Positions 25,501-39,470 of a DNA stretch of 64,000 nucleotides are shown piece by piece. Position numbers and translations under genes: made by a program. Numbering within the stretch: position 1 is the stretch's first letter; each line of letters starts with the position of its first letter. The notes under the pieces are model-generated. The model saw only the letters and a program-made list of their open reading frames with translations. It was not told where the DNA came from and made no database searches. Source of the stretch: Lateolabrax maculatus (taxonomy: Eukaryota > Chordata > Actinopteri > Acropomatiformes > Lateolabracidae); assembly GCA_031216445.1 (NCBI GenBank), contig CM062219.1, positions 12,555,001 to 12,619,000 of the forward strand, in the 5' to 3' direction.

Positions 25501-27250
25501 GTGGAAACCTGCAGGGCTGGTGGCCCTTGGTTTTTACTGGCCCACAGTGGCACACGACACCCCGTCCGTCCTCCGCGGGTCCCCCTCGGTTGACAGATGC
25601 GGACTCTGCAGGACGAGGCGGGGCTCTTTTTTTTTTCTTTTTTTTGGGGGGGGGGGTTTGTTTTTGCGCCGCACGGTCCAGCATCAGGGGATCTGTCCCT
25701 GCCGGGTGCAGACCGCTGTGCGTGCTCGCCTCGCGTCGTCCTCTCTCTCTCTCTGCGAGCAGGCGGGGCCGCACCGCATTTCCTCTTCCACCGCGCCGCA
25801 AGCCCCGCCCCCTACCGGATGGGATGTTTAAAAAAAAAAAAAAAAAAAGAAAAGAAATCCCCCGTCCTCCATTGGCTCCGGCACCCGTCCGTCAGCGCTT
25901 ATTCGCGACGCGCCGACGGGACGCAGACGGCGGTGGGCGGGCGCAAAGCTGAGGGAAATTATAAGGTCATTTGAATTACGCCTGCTAGCGAGCTCATCGG
26001 CTACGATGAACCCAGAAACGATACCGACGGTTGTGACAGTGAACGGACGATGATCGCCGGGGCCAGGTCGACGCGCGCAGGCAGGCGAGTTTGAGTCCCG
26101 GGCCGCCGGACGAGAGGAGGAGCGGCAGCCCGCGGTGGTATTAACAACCGGAGGGGGGGGGGGGATCCCCGGTGCGTGCGTCCGTCCGTCCGTCCGTCTC
26201 TGTGTGCGGTTTTTTCCTCCCGTGAAGCCTCTGTCAAGCCGGACGAGCTTGCGGCGAGGAGCGGAGGAAGAGGAAGAAGAGGAAGAGGAGGAGGAGGAGG
26301 AGGTGGAGGTGGTGGGGGGGGAGCGACCAGGCTGGCCTGTAAGCCGATCAAGGCGGAATCGCACACAACGAGTTTCACGCCTGGGATCTGTGCGCATCTG
26401 CACGCTGTAACGGTGTGAACGAGGGTGCAAGGTATGTAAGCAATGAAGGAGGGAAAAAAAAAAAAACAAAACAAAAAAAAAAAAACGACCACCGCCAGCC
26501 ACAGCCCGATCTGACCGTGCAGCCCCCCCGGGATTGTTAAACTCGTGTGTATGTATTTTTCTGGAGAAAGGGAAAGCGCCCGGCAGTGACTCTATTGTCC
26601 TCTGTCGTCAACCTTGCGGGCGATCGACGCCGTGACACCGGGCGGCTGGCCGGTCCGTGAAAGGGGGAATTTACGTGAGCGTGGACCCCGCACATTCAGC
26701 ACGCCTCTTCATCCTGAAACAGGCTGCCTGCCTGTCTGTCTGCCTGTCTGTCTGTCTGCCTGCACGCTGTCACGCCGTCCGTCCGCTTCCTCGCTAAGCC
26801 GATGCGCGCATTACGCTGCGCCTGCCGCCTCCCCCCGGGGCGCGCCTGTTCCCCGTGATAACCTACATCAGGTGAGCCGGTTATACGCGGCCCGGCCCGG
26901 CCCGGCTCGGCCCGGGCTGAGAGTCGGAAGGCCGTGTCTGATCGCGCACATGGCACGGTCAGTGAGGCGTAGTCTGATCCAGCCTCTCTCTGTCAATTTC
27001 CCCCATCCACTACCGCAATATGATGCTACGCGCCTTTTAAATTTCCGGGTATAGCAGCAGCAGCAGCGGCGGCGGTGGATGATGATGATGAAGCTCTTTC
27101 TCTCCGCGAAATGCTCCAGTCCCGTCCGTGCAATTTTTTTTTTTTTCTTTTTCGCCTTGACTCGTGACAGATGCGATCGCGTCGATCCGCCGGACATTCA
27201 GAGTGATCTTTAAACACGGTGCGTCCGTCTGTGTTTTAAATAGCTGCAGG
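25500..27250 (+). promoter_or_regulatory. slc27a4: CpG island and probable promoter / 5' non-coding exon of slc27a4
   Basis: The base composition switches abruptly to GC-rich with many CpGs, unlike the AT-rich flanks. It lies just upstream of the first slc27a4 coding exon. Two good donor sites could end a 5' untranslated exon: AAG|GTATGT near 26431 and CAG|GTGAGC at 26872. The island includes a T-run/G-run near 25627-25657, a G-run near 26150-26163, a purine-only tract near 26258-26320, a CTGC/CTGT tetranucleotide tract at 26720-26764 and a CCCGG pentanucleotide tract near 26888-26918. The transcription start site cannot be fixed by eye. Confidence 0.65.
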
Positions 27251-28077
27251 CTCGTTGAATTGCTACGACGGAAAGCCACGATCACCATTACAGCCACATG
27301 CGCAAAAGAAATATCTGCTCAGCATCTTTTGGCTCTAGGGAATGTGCTGCACTGCCATAAAACAGATATCGCCCCAAAAATGACAATATTGTGCCATAAT
27401 GATAAACAGAAATACCAACCCCTGCAGTGTTTTTTTTTTTTTTTTTCTAGTAGGCTAATGAATAGATAATAAGCAGTCATGTAAACCTATCCTTTACTGC
27501 TTTAGGATCATCTTTCTGGATATCTGGTGGCACTGAACACCAGTGTCAACGCATGCTGTCCTCTGCAGTTCCCAGCTGTTGCTGTAGACAATTTGCTTTG
27601 AGTTAGGGTTTCCTCAAGGTCTCGCCTTTTATGGTTTTATTCAACTTCCAGAGAAAAGAAGACTGGAGGATTTTCTCAGTTTTACCAATTCTGCGCGTGT
27701 CACAAAGTATACTGCTCTCATGTGTGTAATTGTTTATTAACCAAATGTTTGTGTATCTTGTTTAAAATGCTTGTGACCACCTACAGATTGCATGCAGTAT
27801 ATGTTTGGTTACATACGGGTAACCTCTTTCTCATCTCTTACAAGCAAGCAGTGTACCAGAGCTGAGTCAGTGGATTACAATGTGTAAACAAAATCATAGT
27901 AGATGACAATCTTGAGTGGTTGTTTTTTTTTTTACCACTTAAACCAGATGTGACCTTTTTCCTACTGAACTGATGATTAGTCTGAAATGTTTGTGTTTTA
28001 GTTGCTACGGTCAGCAGCTATTATCTGTATCTATTTAAATGTGTGTGTGTGTGCCTGCGTGTGTGTATTCTTTCAGG

Positions 28078-31000
28078 ATGATGCGTCTAGCGTGTTGCAC
28101 GGCCCTGCTGTTCGTGTTGAGGCTGCTGGTGGGCTTGCCTTGGTACCAGGTTCTCCCGGCCTTCCTGATCTTCTACCTGGGAAGCGGAGGATGGAGCTTC
28201 CTGCAGATTTTTGCCAAAACAATTGGCAGAGACTTACAGTAAGCATGGGGATGTTGTGTATGTGTGTTTACGTGGTTCCACTGTTAATGAAACCTAGAAA
28301 ACTCATGGAACTCAAATGTTCATGCTCTTCCAAGAGAAATATTTGTGCTTTTGTTTAGTTTCTCTTTTTCGGCCTACTGTCAAAGGGAGCCACAGCCAAG
28401 ATGTAGTGCAGTCTGAAGTGTCGTGACAGTGACAAATCTTCTTTTGTTTTGGCTCTACACCACAGAACATTGGACCTGAAGTAAAACAATGACTATAAGG
28501 GTAAAGTGCTGACTTTCAGCTTTAATTTGGGTGTGTTAACATCCAGATTCGGTGAACAGTGTTTGAACTGTAGCCCTATCATGCACACACAGCCAAAGCA
28601 ATAGAAAATGTGTCACTGTCTGAACACTTACAGGCATCTCAACAATCAACGGTCCTGAAGATAGCTGAAGTCAGCAAAAACAAGACATAGAGTAATTCAA
28701 GTTTGACATTTGAACCCATTGAAGTTTCTGACAAATAGTGGACCTGAAGCCATATATCATTGAAAAGAATATAAGCACCAAAAATGTTGCATGTCTTTGC
28801 TCAGACCACTGGCAAAGACAATAGTGTAGATAAGGGAAGGTCTATGACAGAATGATATCTGATAGTGATGATACAGAATGATATCATAGTGATAAACAGT
28901 AATGATGTCTATGTTAATTATTAAAAGTTTTAGACAAACTAAAACCAGAATAAATAACTTAAATAAAAGTTTGATTCATTACACTCTGGAAAGACATCAT
29001 GTAGTTTTGAATGTGTGGTATTGCTTGTTACTTTAGCCTTGCAGAAATGTAGCCTGCCATCTTTGAAAGCAGCTTTGAAGAACTCACCACAAGATCTGAG
29101 GCTCTTCCCCAACAGGCCTAGTATCACACCCAGTTTTTGCAAAAAAAGCAGATGTTCCTGTCGTGCTCGTTTCAAAACCTGAAATGTTTCAGATAAAGAA
29201 CAAAATAGGGGATGGGGGAGGAGCAGATATTTTAACCGTTTCACCCAATATTTAAATTTGGCCATTGTATTTGGTTTGTAGTTAACTTATTTTTTTCCTC
29301 AGAAGCTGCAGTAATGTTAAAACAGGAAATTGTAAAAGATGGGTTTTCATGACCTTTCCATGTGAAATAAGCCAAAGTGACCTAGCCAGTAGTGATTAGC
29401 ACTTTTCTGTAACCCATTTTATACAAAAAATGGCCTCTGCTCTCTTATGGGTTACAGAGAGATAATTTTTCTTCTTTTGTCTTATTGCTTCAGCTTCCTA
29501 GTTTGGGTGCACCTGCTCAGATGCAAATATCCCTGACTACAAGTACAGTTCTGATGTTATTTGTCTTTCGTCTTGACAATGTCTGAAGTCTCAAGGTTAA
29601 AAATTCACTATATCTGACCCTCTCAAAGCAAGCCTTTTCCACAGTGACTCATAAATTCCTGTTGTGTAATTCACTCTGACAAGGCTTCGTATTTACACTG
29701 TAAGAAGCACTATGGCTCAAATCTTTATGCCTTTTGTGAACTAAACCAACCTTTAGTGTACACATTTCTGTCCCTGAAAATGCCAGTGATTGTTACTGGG
29801 GTGGTTTAGCAGGCGTAAAGCACCTGTGTTTGCTAGAACTGGTTGGAAATAGAGTTTTCTTCCTTAATGGTGCGGTGCAGTTTGTTGCCAACATGAACGA
29901 AGAAGCCAGCATTTCAAATCGTAGAATTTGATAATATCAATTATTATGGATCTTTCTAAAAGTCACTTTGCTAACAATATGTGATCTTGATAAAAAAGGT
30001 ATCTTGATCAAACAAATGATTACATAGTGTAGAGTTCCAATAGCTCCACTGTTGCAACAGAATGAGCTCCGAACAGTTTTATTGTGGCCAAGTGACGTAA
30101 TGAAATGACAACAATAAATTATGGTTATCTGGACCAACAAGAAACTAATCCTGTGGGTAATGCAAAAAATATTATCACCACCACAATTTAGTCATGAAGT
30201 AACTTGGCTCAACAGATTATATGATACTTAAGTAATCATACAGCCCATATACAGCGCTCATTATCTGTATTTTGTACCATAAATGTAAATTATTGAGTTA
30301 TATCCTTCCATTTAGGCAGACTTTGCCCCTTTGGCCACCCAGGCATCTGTCGTAATGTTTTATGCCTAGTGTTCTTACGTTTTGCACAGTATGGGTAATA
30401 GATGACCTGAGTTGGTCAACTTTAGATGTAGATGAGGTTCAAAGTATTTTTGCTTTGAACATCAAATTAGTATATTAGTATCATATTACTGCTGACCGTT
30501 ATCCAAAGAATATCCAAAGTCTTTAGTTTGATTTATTGCCATTTATGCACCCACTGTGTAAAAATCAGCATGAGAGACTTACTGAGATAAGTGCTGTAAT
30601 TGTCACAATGAACATTCAGTAGGCTTTAATTTTTTGTAAAAGTCATGTTATTGTTGCATCTTAAACCCGTTGGAAATATTATCTGTTTGGAAAACGTTGC
30701 AGCCAAGCAGACATTTTAACTCCAGTACAATCAGGTGATCAATCAAAAAAAACTTGTTTTCCTTGGAATGGCTTGCAGTAATGAAAATAGTTAATGGGCT
30801 AGAACAGCTAAACGAACACAAAAGTAATGCCGTAGTCTTCTAAATGAGGTGGATTGGCTTTGACATCATAGGGCACATGGTCTTTAGAATCCTTCCAGAA
30901 AGAGATATTTGAACTGGCTGTTTTCCCCTTTTTAATACTATTGTCTCTTGCTCCTTCAGTGCAGCAGGTGTGTTGTTGCGGGTAAAGATGAATGTCAGAC

Positions 31001-33878
31001 GCCACCTCAGGGAGAAGAACACCATTCCCAAGATCTTTGCTGAAACAGTGCGCCGCCACGGAGACAAAACCGCACTGATCTTCGAGGGGACTGGGGAGAG
31101 GTGGACTTTCCGACAGTTGGACGAGTACTCCAACAGAGTGGCTAACCTGCTGCTGGAACGGGGTTTCAAGGTAGGTCTGCAAAAACAAAATATGCCATAG
31201 AAAAAGTAAGGAGAAAAGACATATGTGGCAAATTTAACTCATATTGGTCCACAAATCTTTTTTTAAAGATTGTCTTTATTGCATATAATTGCTTTCAGTG
31301 AAGCTTTAAAACTTACCCACTACTGCAAAGGATCACAAATGAATTCACTTTCTGTGGAATGCTGGAAAAAAAAACTTTATGTGTGGAATTGTGTCCAACC
31401 CAAAAATATTTTTTTTTTATGAATTATAAAAAAACAGTCAATCAGGAAATGAGGGCAATACATTTGACAGTCTCCTCCTTTGGTTGTTTGTTTCTTCAGG
31501 ATGGCGATGTGGTGGCTCTTTTCATGGAGAACAGGTCCCAGTACGTGGGCCTCTGGCTGGGCATGGCCAAGATAGGAGTCGAGGCAGCACTTATCAACTT
31601 CAATTTGAGACTAGAGGCTTTGGTCCACTGTGTCACCATCTCCAATGCCAAGGCTGTGGTGTTTGGCTCGGAGTTGACGGATGGTAAGAGCATGGAGGAT
31701 TTTTTTTTTGTTGGGGGGGCATCTGAAGTATATGTTGCAGATTTTGTTTGTTATAGTAGTGACATACCCATGTTTATAGCCAAAAATGTTGTAGTCTCAG
31801 AGGGCTATATAATCTGTACAGCATTGACTTATGCTGATGAGTGTTGTTATGCTTGCACTGTGATGGGAGAGGAGAGTGGTGTAGGGAGAAAGCAACAGAG
31901 GCCATAAAAGACAAATGGGTTTTGGAGGAAGTGTCTTCAATATCAGTCAGTGGAGTTTTTAAATGGCTGATGAACGGAAAGAGGGGAGTGGAGAAATGTA
32001 TCTGTCATCAATTTGCAGTGTTCAAGGTATAATTTGGTCAGAGAAAAGAATCAACTGATAAATGATAAACTAAAAGAGGTATGAGGTGTATACGGAAAAA
32101 AACTAAAACAACAACGTAGCTGCTTGTAAAACCAGTCCTGTTGAGTCGCATATTGTTTTATAAATTAGTAATATTGTTAATTAATAATAATTACAGCATA
32201 TAAAATAATTTAAAATCTCTGTTTTCCTCCCACGTAATACTGCTCTTGACCTTATATCTGTTGTATTGACTAATAGATAAACCAATTAGTTGCCAAGCAA
32301 CTATTCAATGTGCAGTAATTTGTACTTAATGAACTATACATTTAAATTGACTATTACATGATCAATTGTGTGTATCTGTGAATATTTTGGATGGTCCAAA
32401 CAGAACTAATTACCTGTTATAATGTCTAATCTACTAACCTGCAGTGTATTATTCAACATGCCTTACATTGCTTAGACCTGGGGGGCACTAATAATATAAA
32501 ATTGCAGCAGCTTAGTAGAATGGTCAGCCGTAAATTAGGAATGTATTTCAATCTCCTCATGACCCTCTTTTGGGTCCCTGCCCAATCTGAAAAGCCCTGA
32601 TCTCAACAGCTATAAAGAGTGAATGAGTTTTGACCTGTTCATCCTGGGATTGATGGAACAGCCTCTGTATTGGATCCTGGACTTCTCATGTGCTTTATGC
32701 CTTTTAAGTAATTGAAAACGCAGCCTCTTTGGTACTGAGCAGGCCAAATTCGATCCAGTAGCATTAGTACTGAGCCAGCATGACATAAGGCTTTTATATT
32801 AAGATACACTGCCTGTTTTTTTTTTTGTTTGTTTTTTTTCAGGGGAAAATATGATAGCTGTTCAATTTCTTGTATCCCTTCTTCTCTCCGCTTTGATCAC
32901 AGTCACATATTGATACTTTCTCGCCATTTTGTCACACTGCACTTCTTCTTTTCTCTCACTCCCCCACCTCCCACCTGACACCCCAAGTTATTTTATCCTA
33001 CTCTGTTCCCTCTTCTCTCTTTCTATAAAAATGCAAAGTACTCATGTTTTGTGGTGCTTTAATGTTGAACCACATGACTTCCTCTCGCAGTTTGTATGGC
33101 TAGTGAAATTAACCTAACATCGTGTAATGTATTTCTCTGCTGCTCATAGCGGTGTCCGAGGTCCACAGTTCAATGGGGAAAGCAGTGCACATGTTTTGTT
33201 GTGGAGATTTGGACCCCAAACGAGTCCCACAAGGAACCGAGTGCCTAGAGCCCTTGCTGGACGATGCCCCGTCTCATCTGCCAAGCCGGCCACAACGCTG
33301 CTTCACAGGTGAGAACACCGTGCCCATCACACCTCTCGTTACCAATGCAGATCAGCCGTTTTCTAACAATGTTAATAGTTCCAAAAAGTTATTTCAACAA
33401 AAAGCTTTTGGGAGTAAGTTAAGTGAAATTTCCATTGTTTTTTAATAATAATCCAGCCACCAACAATAGATGTCCTGATCATAAGTAATAAAACCAATTT
33501 CAGCACCTACTCTGATAAAGAAACGCAGCAATTTCAATAAGTAATTTGTTTGCAACACAGACCAGTTGACAAGTGGGGGCAAAATAATGACTCACAGTCA
33601 AACAAATCACACGCCCAATCATATTGAAGTCAAACACTTATACTGCACTGAAATGTCAAAAGTAATATCTTTGCACTGGAGTTTCTTTTTTTTTTTCTAA
33701 TTTTTTTATACAGTATTACAGTGTATTTAAAAAAAATACAGATGCTATTTAATATATTTATGATTGCAAATAAATACAGCCAGACAGAATTGTTAATTCA
33801 TTATATTTTAATGAAGTAAAAACCTTGTTTAATTATTCACATGATGCTGATAAGCATCATGTGAACTCTTTTTACTGT

Positions 33879-33922
<44 letters not shown>

Positions 33923-36900
33923 ATTACTGATAACTCATCACCATAGATTATATTGTTTGTTTCCAAGGCAACCCATATACAGTACATGGGTCAAAGGGAG
34001 AACAAATTAAATCCACTATGGTAATAATTAAGCCATGTACATTTCTTGGTTTCTTGTTATTGTCTCCATTATTTAGCATTTCATATTTTTCATTCTATCC
34101 ACAGAGCTAATCGGTTACCTCTTGTTCAAAACAATGAATCGAGTCCTACATGCTCACTCACGTTTGCTCTTGGATTCTACATGTGATCATTAAAAACCAC
34201 ACAGGCTGCTGCAGCAATAAAACCTGTGACCTTTGGTCATGTTCACACGCAAAATGTGTCTCTGGTGATCCGGACAGATTTCAACCTAAATGCATCAGGA
34301 ATTATATGTCTTTGTATATTTCCATGTTGAGCCTAGCACTCTATGTACCTGACAATTTCAGAGGTGAAAGAGATAGTAACCATACAGTGTGTTACAGTGT
34401 ACAGTGAAAGTTGTATACCAATGCTCCGAGCTCCTGCTTAGTCCCACACAGCTGATTTGCTTATGCCAAACAAATCAGTGAAGGGTTTGGAATTTGTACA
34501 TGAATTGAGGCAGCACATAGCCACCAGCAGTTCTTTAGCTGTATATCAGAGTTCAAAAGTGTATTTGCTCTGTTTAGCAGTGGTTGGAGTTTCTTACAGA
34601 TAAAATCAGTTGAAAGCAGGAAAGTGAAATCCAAACAAAAGTGGTCCCTTATGATGCCAGGAACCTCTCAAGTCTTTCTGGATGCAGGTCTAAACAGGAC
34701 CTCGCTGTCTAACCACCAGATCACGTTGTTTCCACATCACACTGTATTCCTAAGAAAAAAAGGACTTTATGGTCTAATTATCTCAATCTTTAAAAAGGGA
34801 TTCTACTTGATTCTCCCTCTGTATTTCAGTGTTGTAATTAAGTCAGAATGAGCTTGCAATCAAAACCGTGAATAGGTTGGTGATTAAGTATCAAAGCCAA
34901 GTATTTACACTCCTGCACAGCTAATCAGAAGTGAGCATTCAGAAAAATGTTTATTTCAAAAATAGTTGTGACCGAGTATTCATTTTCACACTCTCAAGCG
35001 CATGCTAAAGCCAAGCATAACCCTTTGACTTATTTATGTGTTTCATCTCACTGTCACTCGGTTGTCTGTTTCCAGATCGCCTGTTCTACATCTACACGTC
35101 AGGAACCACTGGGATGCCTAAAGCTGCTATTGTTGTGCACAGCAGGTAGGAAGGAGCCGTGCAGCTAACTAACAGACACACAGCAATTGCAGCTGCTCGC
35201 TTTGTTGATCCTTGCAGCTTTCATGTGCAGAGTAAATACTGTTAGAAGAGAATGGAAGAGAAATGCATAAAACTTGTTGGTTTTGGTTTGACTCTTTTTA
35301 CTTTCTTCTCTTACACCGCCTCAACCCGCCCCGGTTTTCAGGTACTACCGCATGGCAGCTTTGGTATATTATGGCTTTGGGATGACATCAGATGATGTGT
35401 TGTATGACTGCCTTCCACTCTACCATTCTGCAGGTAAAACTATATTTGTGTGTGATTTAAAGGTGAGATTTAAAGTTACAATATGCAACTTTGTCAGGAA
35501 GTCCATCAGGTCTTGTTCCCTTAAGTCTGTTAAGTTCCTTATAATGTTCATCTTGACCAACTTTCTAGCTTGAAACAGCACCCAGCCTAAGGTAGTGGAT
35601 AAAGCCAATCGCCAACAAAAAAACAGTGGTGCTACTGTTTACACGTGTTTTTGAATAGATCTTATTTGGCACACATTTAGTTTCAATGTTCTTAATTTCC
35701 TCTGCTAACAGAAAAGTCACAGACAAATAAGATCAGATATAACTTGCTATTTTAAAGAAAGTTGCATGTTGTTGCTTTTAATTATATTTCTTGGTATATT
35801 TCCATGCTGAGGCTATCCTTCTATGACCTTGTCAACTCATATTTATTTTGTGTACAGGTAACATTGTGGGAGTGGGCCAGTGTATAATACACGGCATGAC
35901 TGTAGTCATCAGAAAGAAGTTCTCTGCCTCGCGTTTCTGGGATGACTGTGTCAAATACAACTGCACTGTAAGCATATTGTAGATTTAAAAGTCACTGTCA
36001 CACATTTCGTGGCCAGGATTAGCACACCACAATCTCTCAGTTTTGCTAAAAACACTAATTTTCTATCAAAATAATATCAAAAATTCATGTTATTTTATTA
36101 TAAGCTTGGTACTCGATCAGTAATTAGTCTTTTCTTATTTCCATGTTCTATCTCAACACTATAACAACTCACTACCACACTGTCTCCTCCAGATTGTGCA
36201 GTACATTGGTGAGATCTGCAGATACCTGCTGAACCAGCCAGTTCGGGACACAGAGCAACAACATCGGGTGCGCATGGCACTGGGCAACGGCCTGCGCCAG
36301 TCCATATGGGAGGAGTTCATGAACCGCTTCAACATCCCACAGATTGCAGAGTTCTACGGAGCCACAGAGTGCAACTGCAGCCTGGGCAACTTCGCTAACA
36401 AGGTGGGAATGTGTCCTGCAACAAAGTGGGCACGATGCTCTGATTTTGTCTGCCTGGATTTGCTTGGTTAGTGTTTAAATTGGCGTCATTGTATTAAAAT
36501 ACGCTCTTCTGAAAGCCTTAAGACTACCACCACCCACTCAAGTCCTTTCACCAGAGAGAGTTTCACAAAATGTTCAAAGGCTTTACTTTTCTGTATTGCT
36601 CTAAAACCCTCTTCATGTTAAGCACTCTGTTATTCTAAGAATGTGTTGTCTCAGTTTTGGTAGCTTCTCATCAATACAACACAACAAAAGAGCACTGCAG
36701 CTTTTGGCTGGTTGGAACTTGTCTGCCTTTCATTTCATTCCTTTCACTGGAAGTTTTGTTTGTGTCCTAGGTTGGAGCGTGTGGCTTCAATAGTCAGATT
36801 CTACCCTTCATCTACCCCATCAGACTGGTGAGGGTTGATGAAGAGACGATGGAGCTCATTAGGGGACCTGATGGCGTCTGTATTCCCTGTAAACCTGGTA

Positions 36901-37678
36901 GGTTTACTGTATATACTTATTAAACATCAACTTCACGGTTGGTAACTTTAAATGTACATACAGAGTGGTGGCGTTAAGCACAAAAACCTCAGGAGCATAC
37001 ACAGCTGCCCATACATTCCCATCCACATCATATGTTTGATTATTAGTGAAAAAAAGCTGGACATGTAGTCTGTACTTTTGGCAGCTTGTAGTGATTGTAG
37101 CCATTTCTTCTGTACAGAAAGGAATGTGCTTGTCCTTAAAAATCTAAGAATATTAAATGTTATATGTTAAGAAAAATATAAAGACAATCAATTTACTTAC
37201 ATTTTGCCCATCTATCAGAAAGTACTATTCTGGCCATACTGCAGTTGTTTTTCTAGAAATCTTAACGTCATAAGTTACTGGCTGAGTTAAGTGGTTGAAC
37301 ACTCATATGGTGATAGGCTCACAACAAGGCTTCAACAAATCCCCCTCAAAATTATTGCGTACCATTTGTGATTATAATGTAAGTGTTGCACAGACACTCT
37401 TAGTCCTTTCTGAAACCCCTGATGGAGCTCAAACAATCCGCTTTGTGTGTGAAAAGCGCAATATGATTTGACATAAAGGCCATTTATACATTCATTAAAT
37501 CTTCTGTTCTCTCTCTCCCTCTCTCTCTCCCTAGGCGAGCCTGGCCAGCTGGTCGGCAGGATCATTCAGAATGACCCTCTTCGGAGGTTTGATGGTTATG
37601 TCAACCAATCAGCAACCAGCAAGAAGATTGCTCATAGTGTCTTCAAGAAGGGAGACAGTGCCTATCTCTCTGGTTAGT

Positions 37679-37713
<35 letters not shown>

Positions 37714-39113
37714 TGGGTTATTCACTTTAATCCACACTGACTGACTAAATGAATGTGATCTTTCGCTCCCTCTCACCAGGTGATGTGTTGATCATGGATG
37801 ACTGCGGCCACATGTACTTCAAGGACCGCACAGGAGACACTTTCCGCTGGAAAGGAGAGAACGTCTCGACGACCGAGGTGGAGGGAACTCTCAGCAGGCT
37901 GCTAGACATGAAGGATGTAGTTGTCTACGGAGTGGAAGTACCAGGTAAAATCTTTCAGAATGCATGCTTAAATATTTTTTCTTATTTGAGATTATTTAAA
38001 AAAAATTGTCATTTTGGTTTTAAAATGGTTGGTAAAATAGGTGACTGTAGTGTGAATCAGACTTTGTTTAATACTATACTGTAGTTATTACAGCGCAGTA
38101 TCTTGTCTTACTCTTGACTTATTATGACATGAAATGAATTATACCATTTTGAAATGTCATCACATATAAAGCTGAGCAGTAGTTGAGGCTCTGCAGACTG
38201 AGTGACAACAAAGACAAATCACAGATGCCACTTCCCAGTCGCTGTGATTCGATTAGATAACTTTATTAATCGCCAAAAGGGGGAAAGTAGTTTGGCATGC
38301 ATAGTGACAAATAACAAGATGCACAAGACAGACAGATCACAGCAGACCTATGAAAGACATTCTGTCACAACAGTTATAACACTAACACTAACTAAATTTA
38401 AAAACAATATGTTAATAAAATCAATTATGTAATGATAAAAGAAATATATGAAGGTGAAATGTGCAAGTAAGATACTGTTTAAGGCAGGAGGGATCCGCGC
38501 CGCATTCATGGCTTCGTTGCACAAACGCAAGCATCTGTCTGACCTTAAACTTCAGTGGTCCACAGAATTAATCCTCTGACATGGTTGTTTCTGTGCGCAC
38601 AGGAGCAGAGGGAAAGGCTGGTATGGCAGCCATCGCTGATCCGTCTCACTCCACTGACCTGGAGAAGTTTGTGAAGGACATGGAGAAGGCTCTTCCTCCA
38701 TACGCCAGACCTGTATTCCTCCGCTTCCTTCGGGAGGTCAACAAGACAGGTAAAATGCTCTTTTTTTTTTTAATGCCATTTTATGTTAAAGAATCAATCA
38801 AAAACTAAGATTTTCAGAAGCTAACAGTTTTATTTCTGTGCAATTTGGGGGGAAAAATCACAATGGACTTCTGAATTAGACCTTAAATATTTGACAAAAT
38901 TTGATTGAGTTAAACAAAATTAAATTACTCCATAATCTCTCTTTCTCTTTCTCAGGAACGTTTAAGTTTCAGAAGACAGAGTTGCGTCGGGACAGCTTTG
39001 ACCCCAGTGCAGTGTCAGATAGACTTTACTTCCTGGATTCCAGCAGAGGGCGCTACGTGCAGCTGGACGAGGAGATTTACCGCTCCATACTATCAGGGAA
39101 ACACAAATTGTGA
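28078..39113 (+). CDS. slc27a4: Long-chain fatty acid transport protein 4 / acyl-CoA synthetase (FATP4), 643 aa
   Basis: Thirteen coding exons: 28078-28238, 30960-31170, 31500-31683, 33150-33308, 35076-35145, 35342-35433, 35858-35967, 36193-36402, 36771-36897, 37535-37672, 37780-37944, 38603-38749, 38956-39113. They total 1932 nt, giving 643 aa, the same length as human SLC27A4. All junctions are GT-AG with consistent phase. FATP4 is a membrane-bound very-long-chain acyl-CoA synthetase that promotes fatty acid uptake. Residues about 4-38 form the N-terminal membrane segment and include YLGSGGW. The AMP-binding motif YTSGTTGMPK is at 245-254. YGATECNCSLGNF lies in exon 8. The FATP signature DRTGDTFRWKGENVS is at 503-517. 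The C-terminal lid ends GKHKL. The start uses the first of two adjacent ATGs just after the acceptor at 28076. No lesion is seen. SLC27A1 is the nearest alternative, but exon-by-exon similarity favours SLC27A4. Confidence 0.97.
33885..33919. repeat. (TA)n microsatellite in slc27a4 intron
   Basis: Uninterrupted TA dinucleotides. Confidence 0.9.
37683..37711. repeat. (CA)n microsatellite in slc27a4 intron 10
   Basis: CA run between coding exons 10 and 11, only about 10 bases from the exon 10 donor. Confidence 0.9.
38240..38570. mobile_element. Possible retroposon remnant in slc27a4 intron
   Basis: The phrase ACTTTATTAATCGCCAAAAG (near 38259) resembles the 3' ends of fish LINE/SINE copies that carry ACTTTATTAATCCC-type sequence. 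The rest cannot be assigned and no target-site duplication was found. Confidence 0.3.
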
Positions 39114-39175
39114 TGACCAGGCTGACCACTACGTGTACACACAGACACACACATACACATATACAAACACAAACA

Positions 39176-39179
<4 letters not shown>

Positions 39180-39219
<40 letters not shown>
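39180..39219. repeat. (CA)n microsatellite just after the slc27a4 stop
   Basis: CA run of about 40 bp inside a broader CA-rich segment (39120-39235). Confidence 0.95.
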
Positions 39220-39223
<4 letters not shown>

Positions 39224-39436
39224 TACACATACAGAAAAGAAGACAATATTGTGTGGCCAGGATAGCAGAATGCAGGACTTTGTCCCCATATACACAAATA
39301 CATATAAAGTAATAGCCATACACACTCCATGCACCCAGACTCAAATGCCAACACATTTACAGAAACACACACGTACACATTGCATTACTGAAACCACTTT
39401 GCTCTTTAAATTCCCTAAAGACAGACTTATGCACGC

Positions 39437-39443
<7 letters not shown>

Positions 39444-39470
<27 letters not shown>
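39444..39470. repeat. (CA)n microsatellite
   Basis: Second CA run in the probable slc27a4 3' UTR. Confidence 0.9.

Noticed and set aside
25367..26502. Long open frames on both strands in the CpG island
   Set aside because: Translations are runs of Phe, Lys, Pro, Ser and Glu from homopolymers and purine tracts; GC-rich DNA has few stop codons. Better explained as promoter and 5' UTR.
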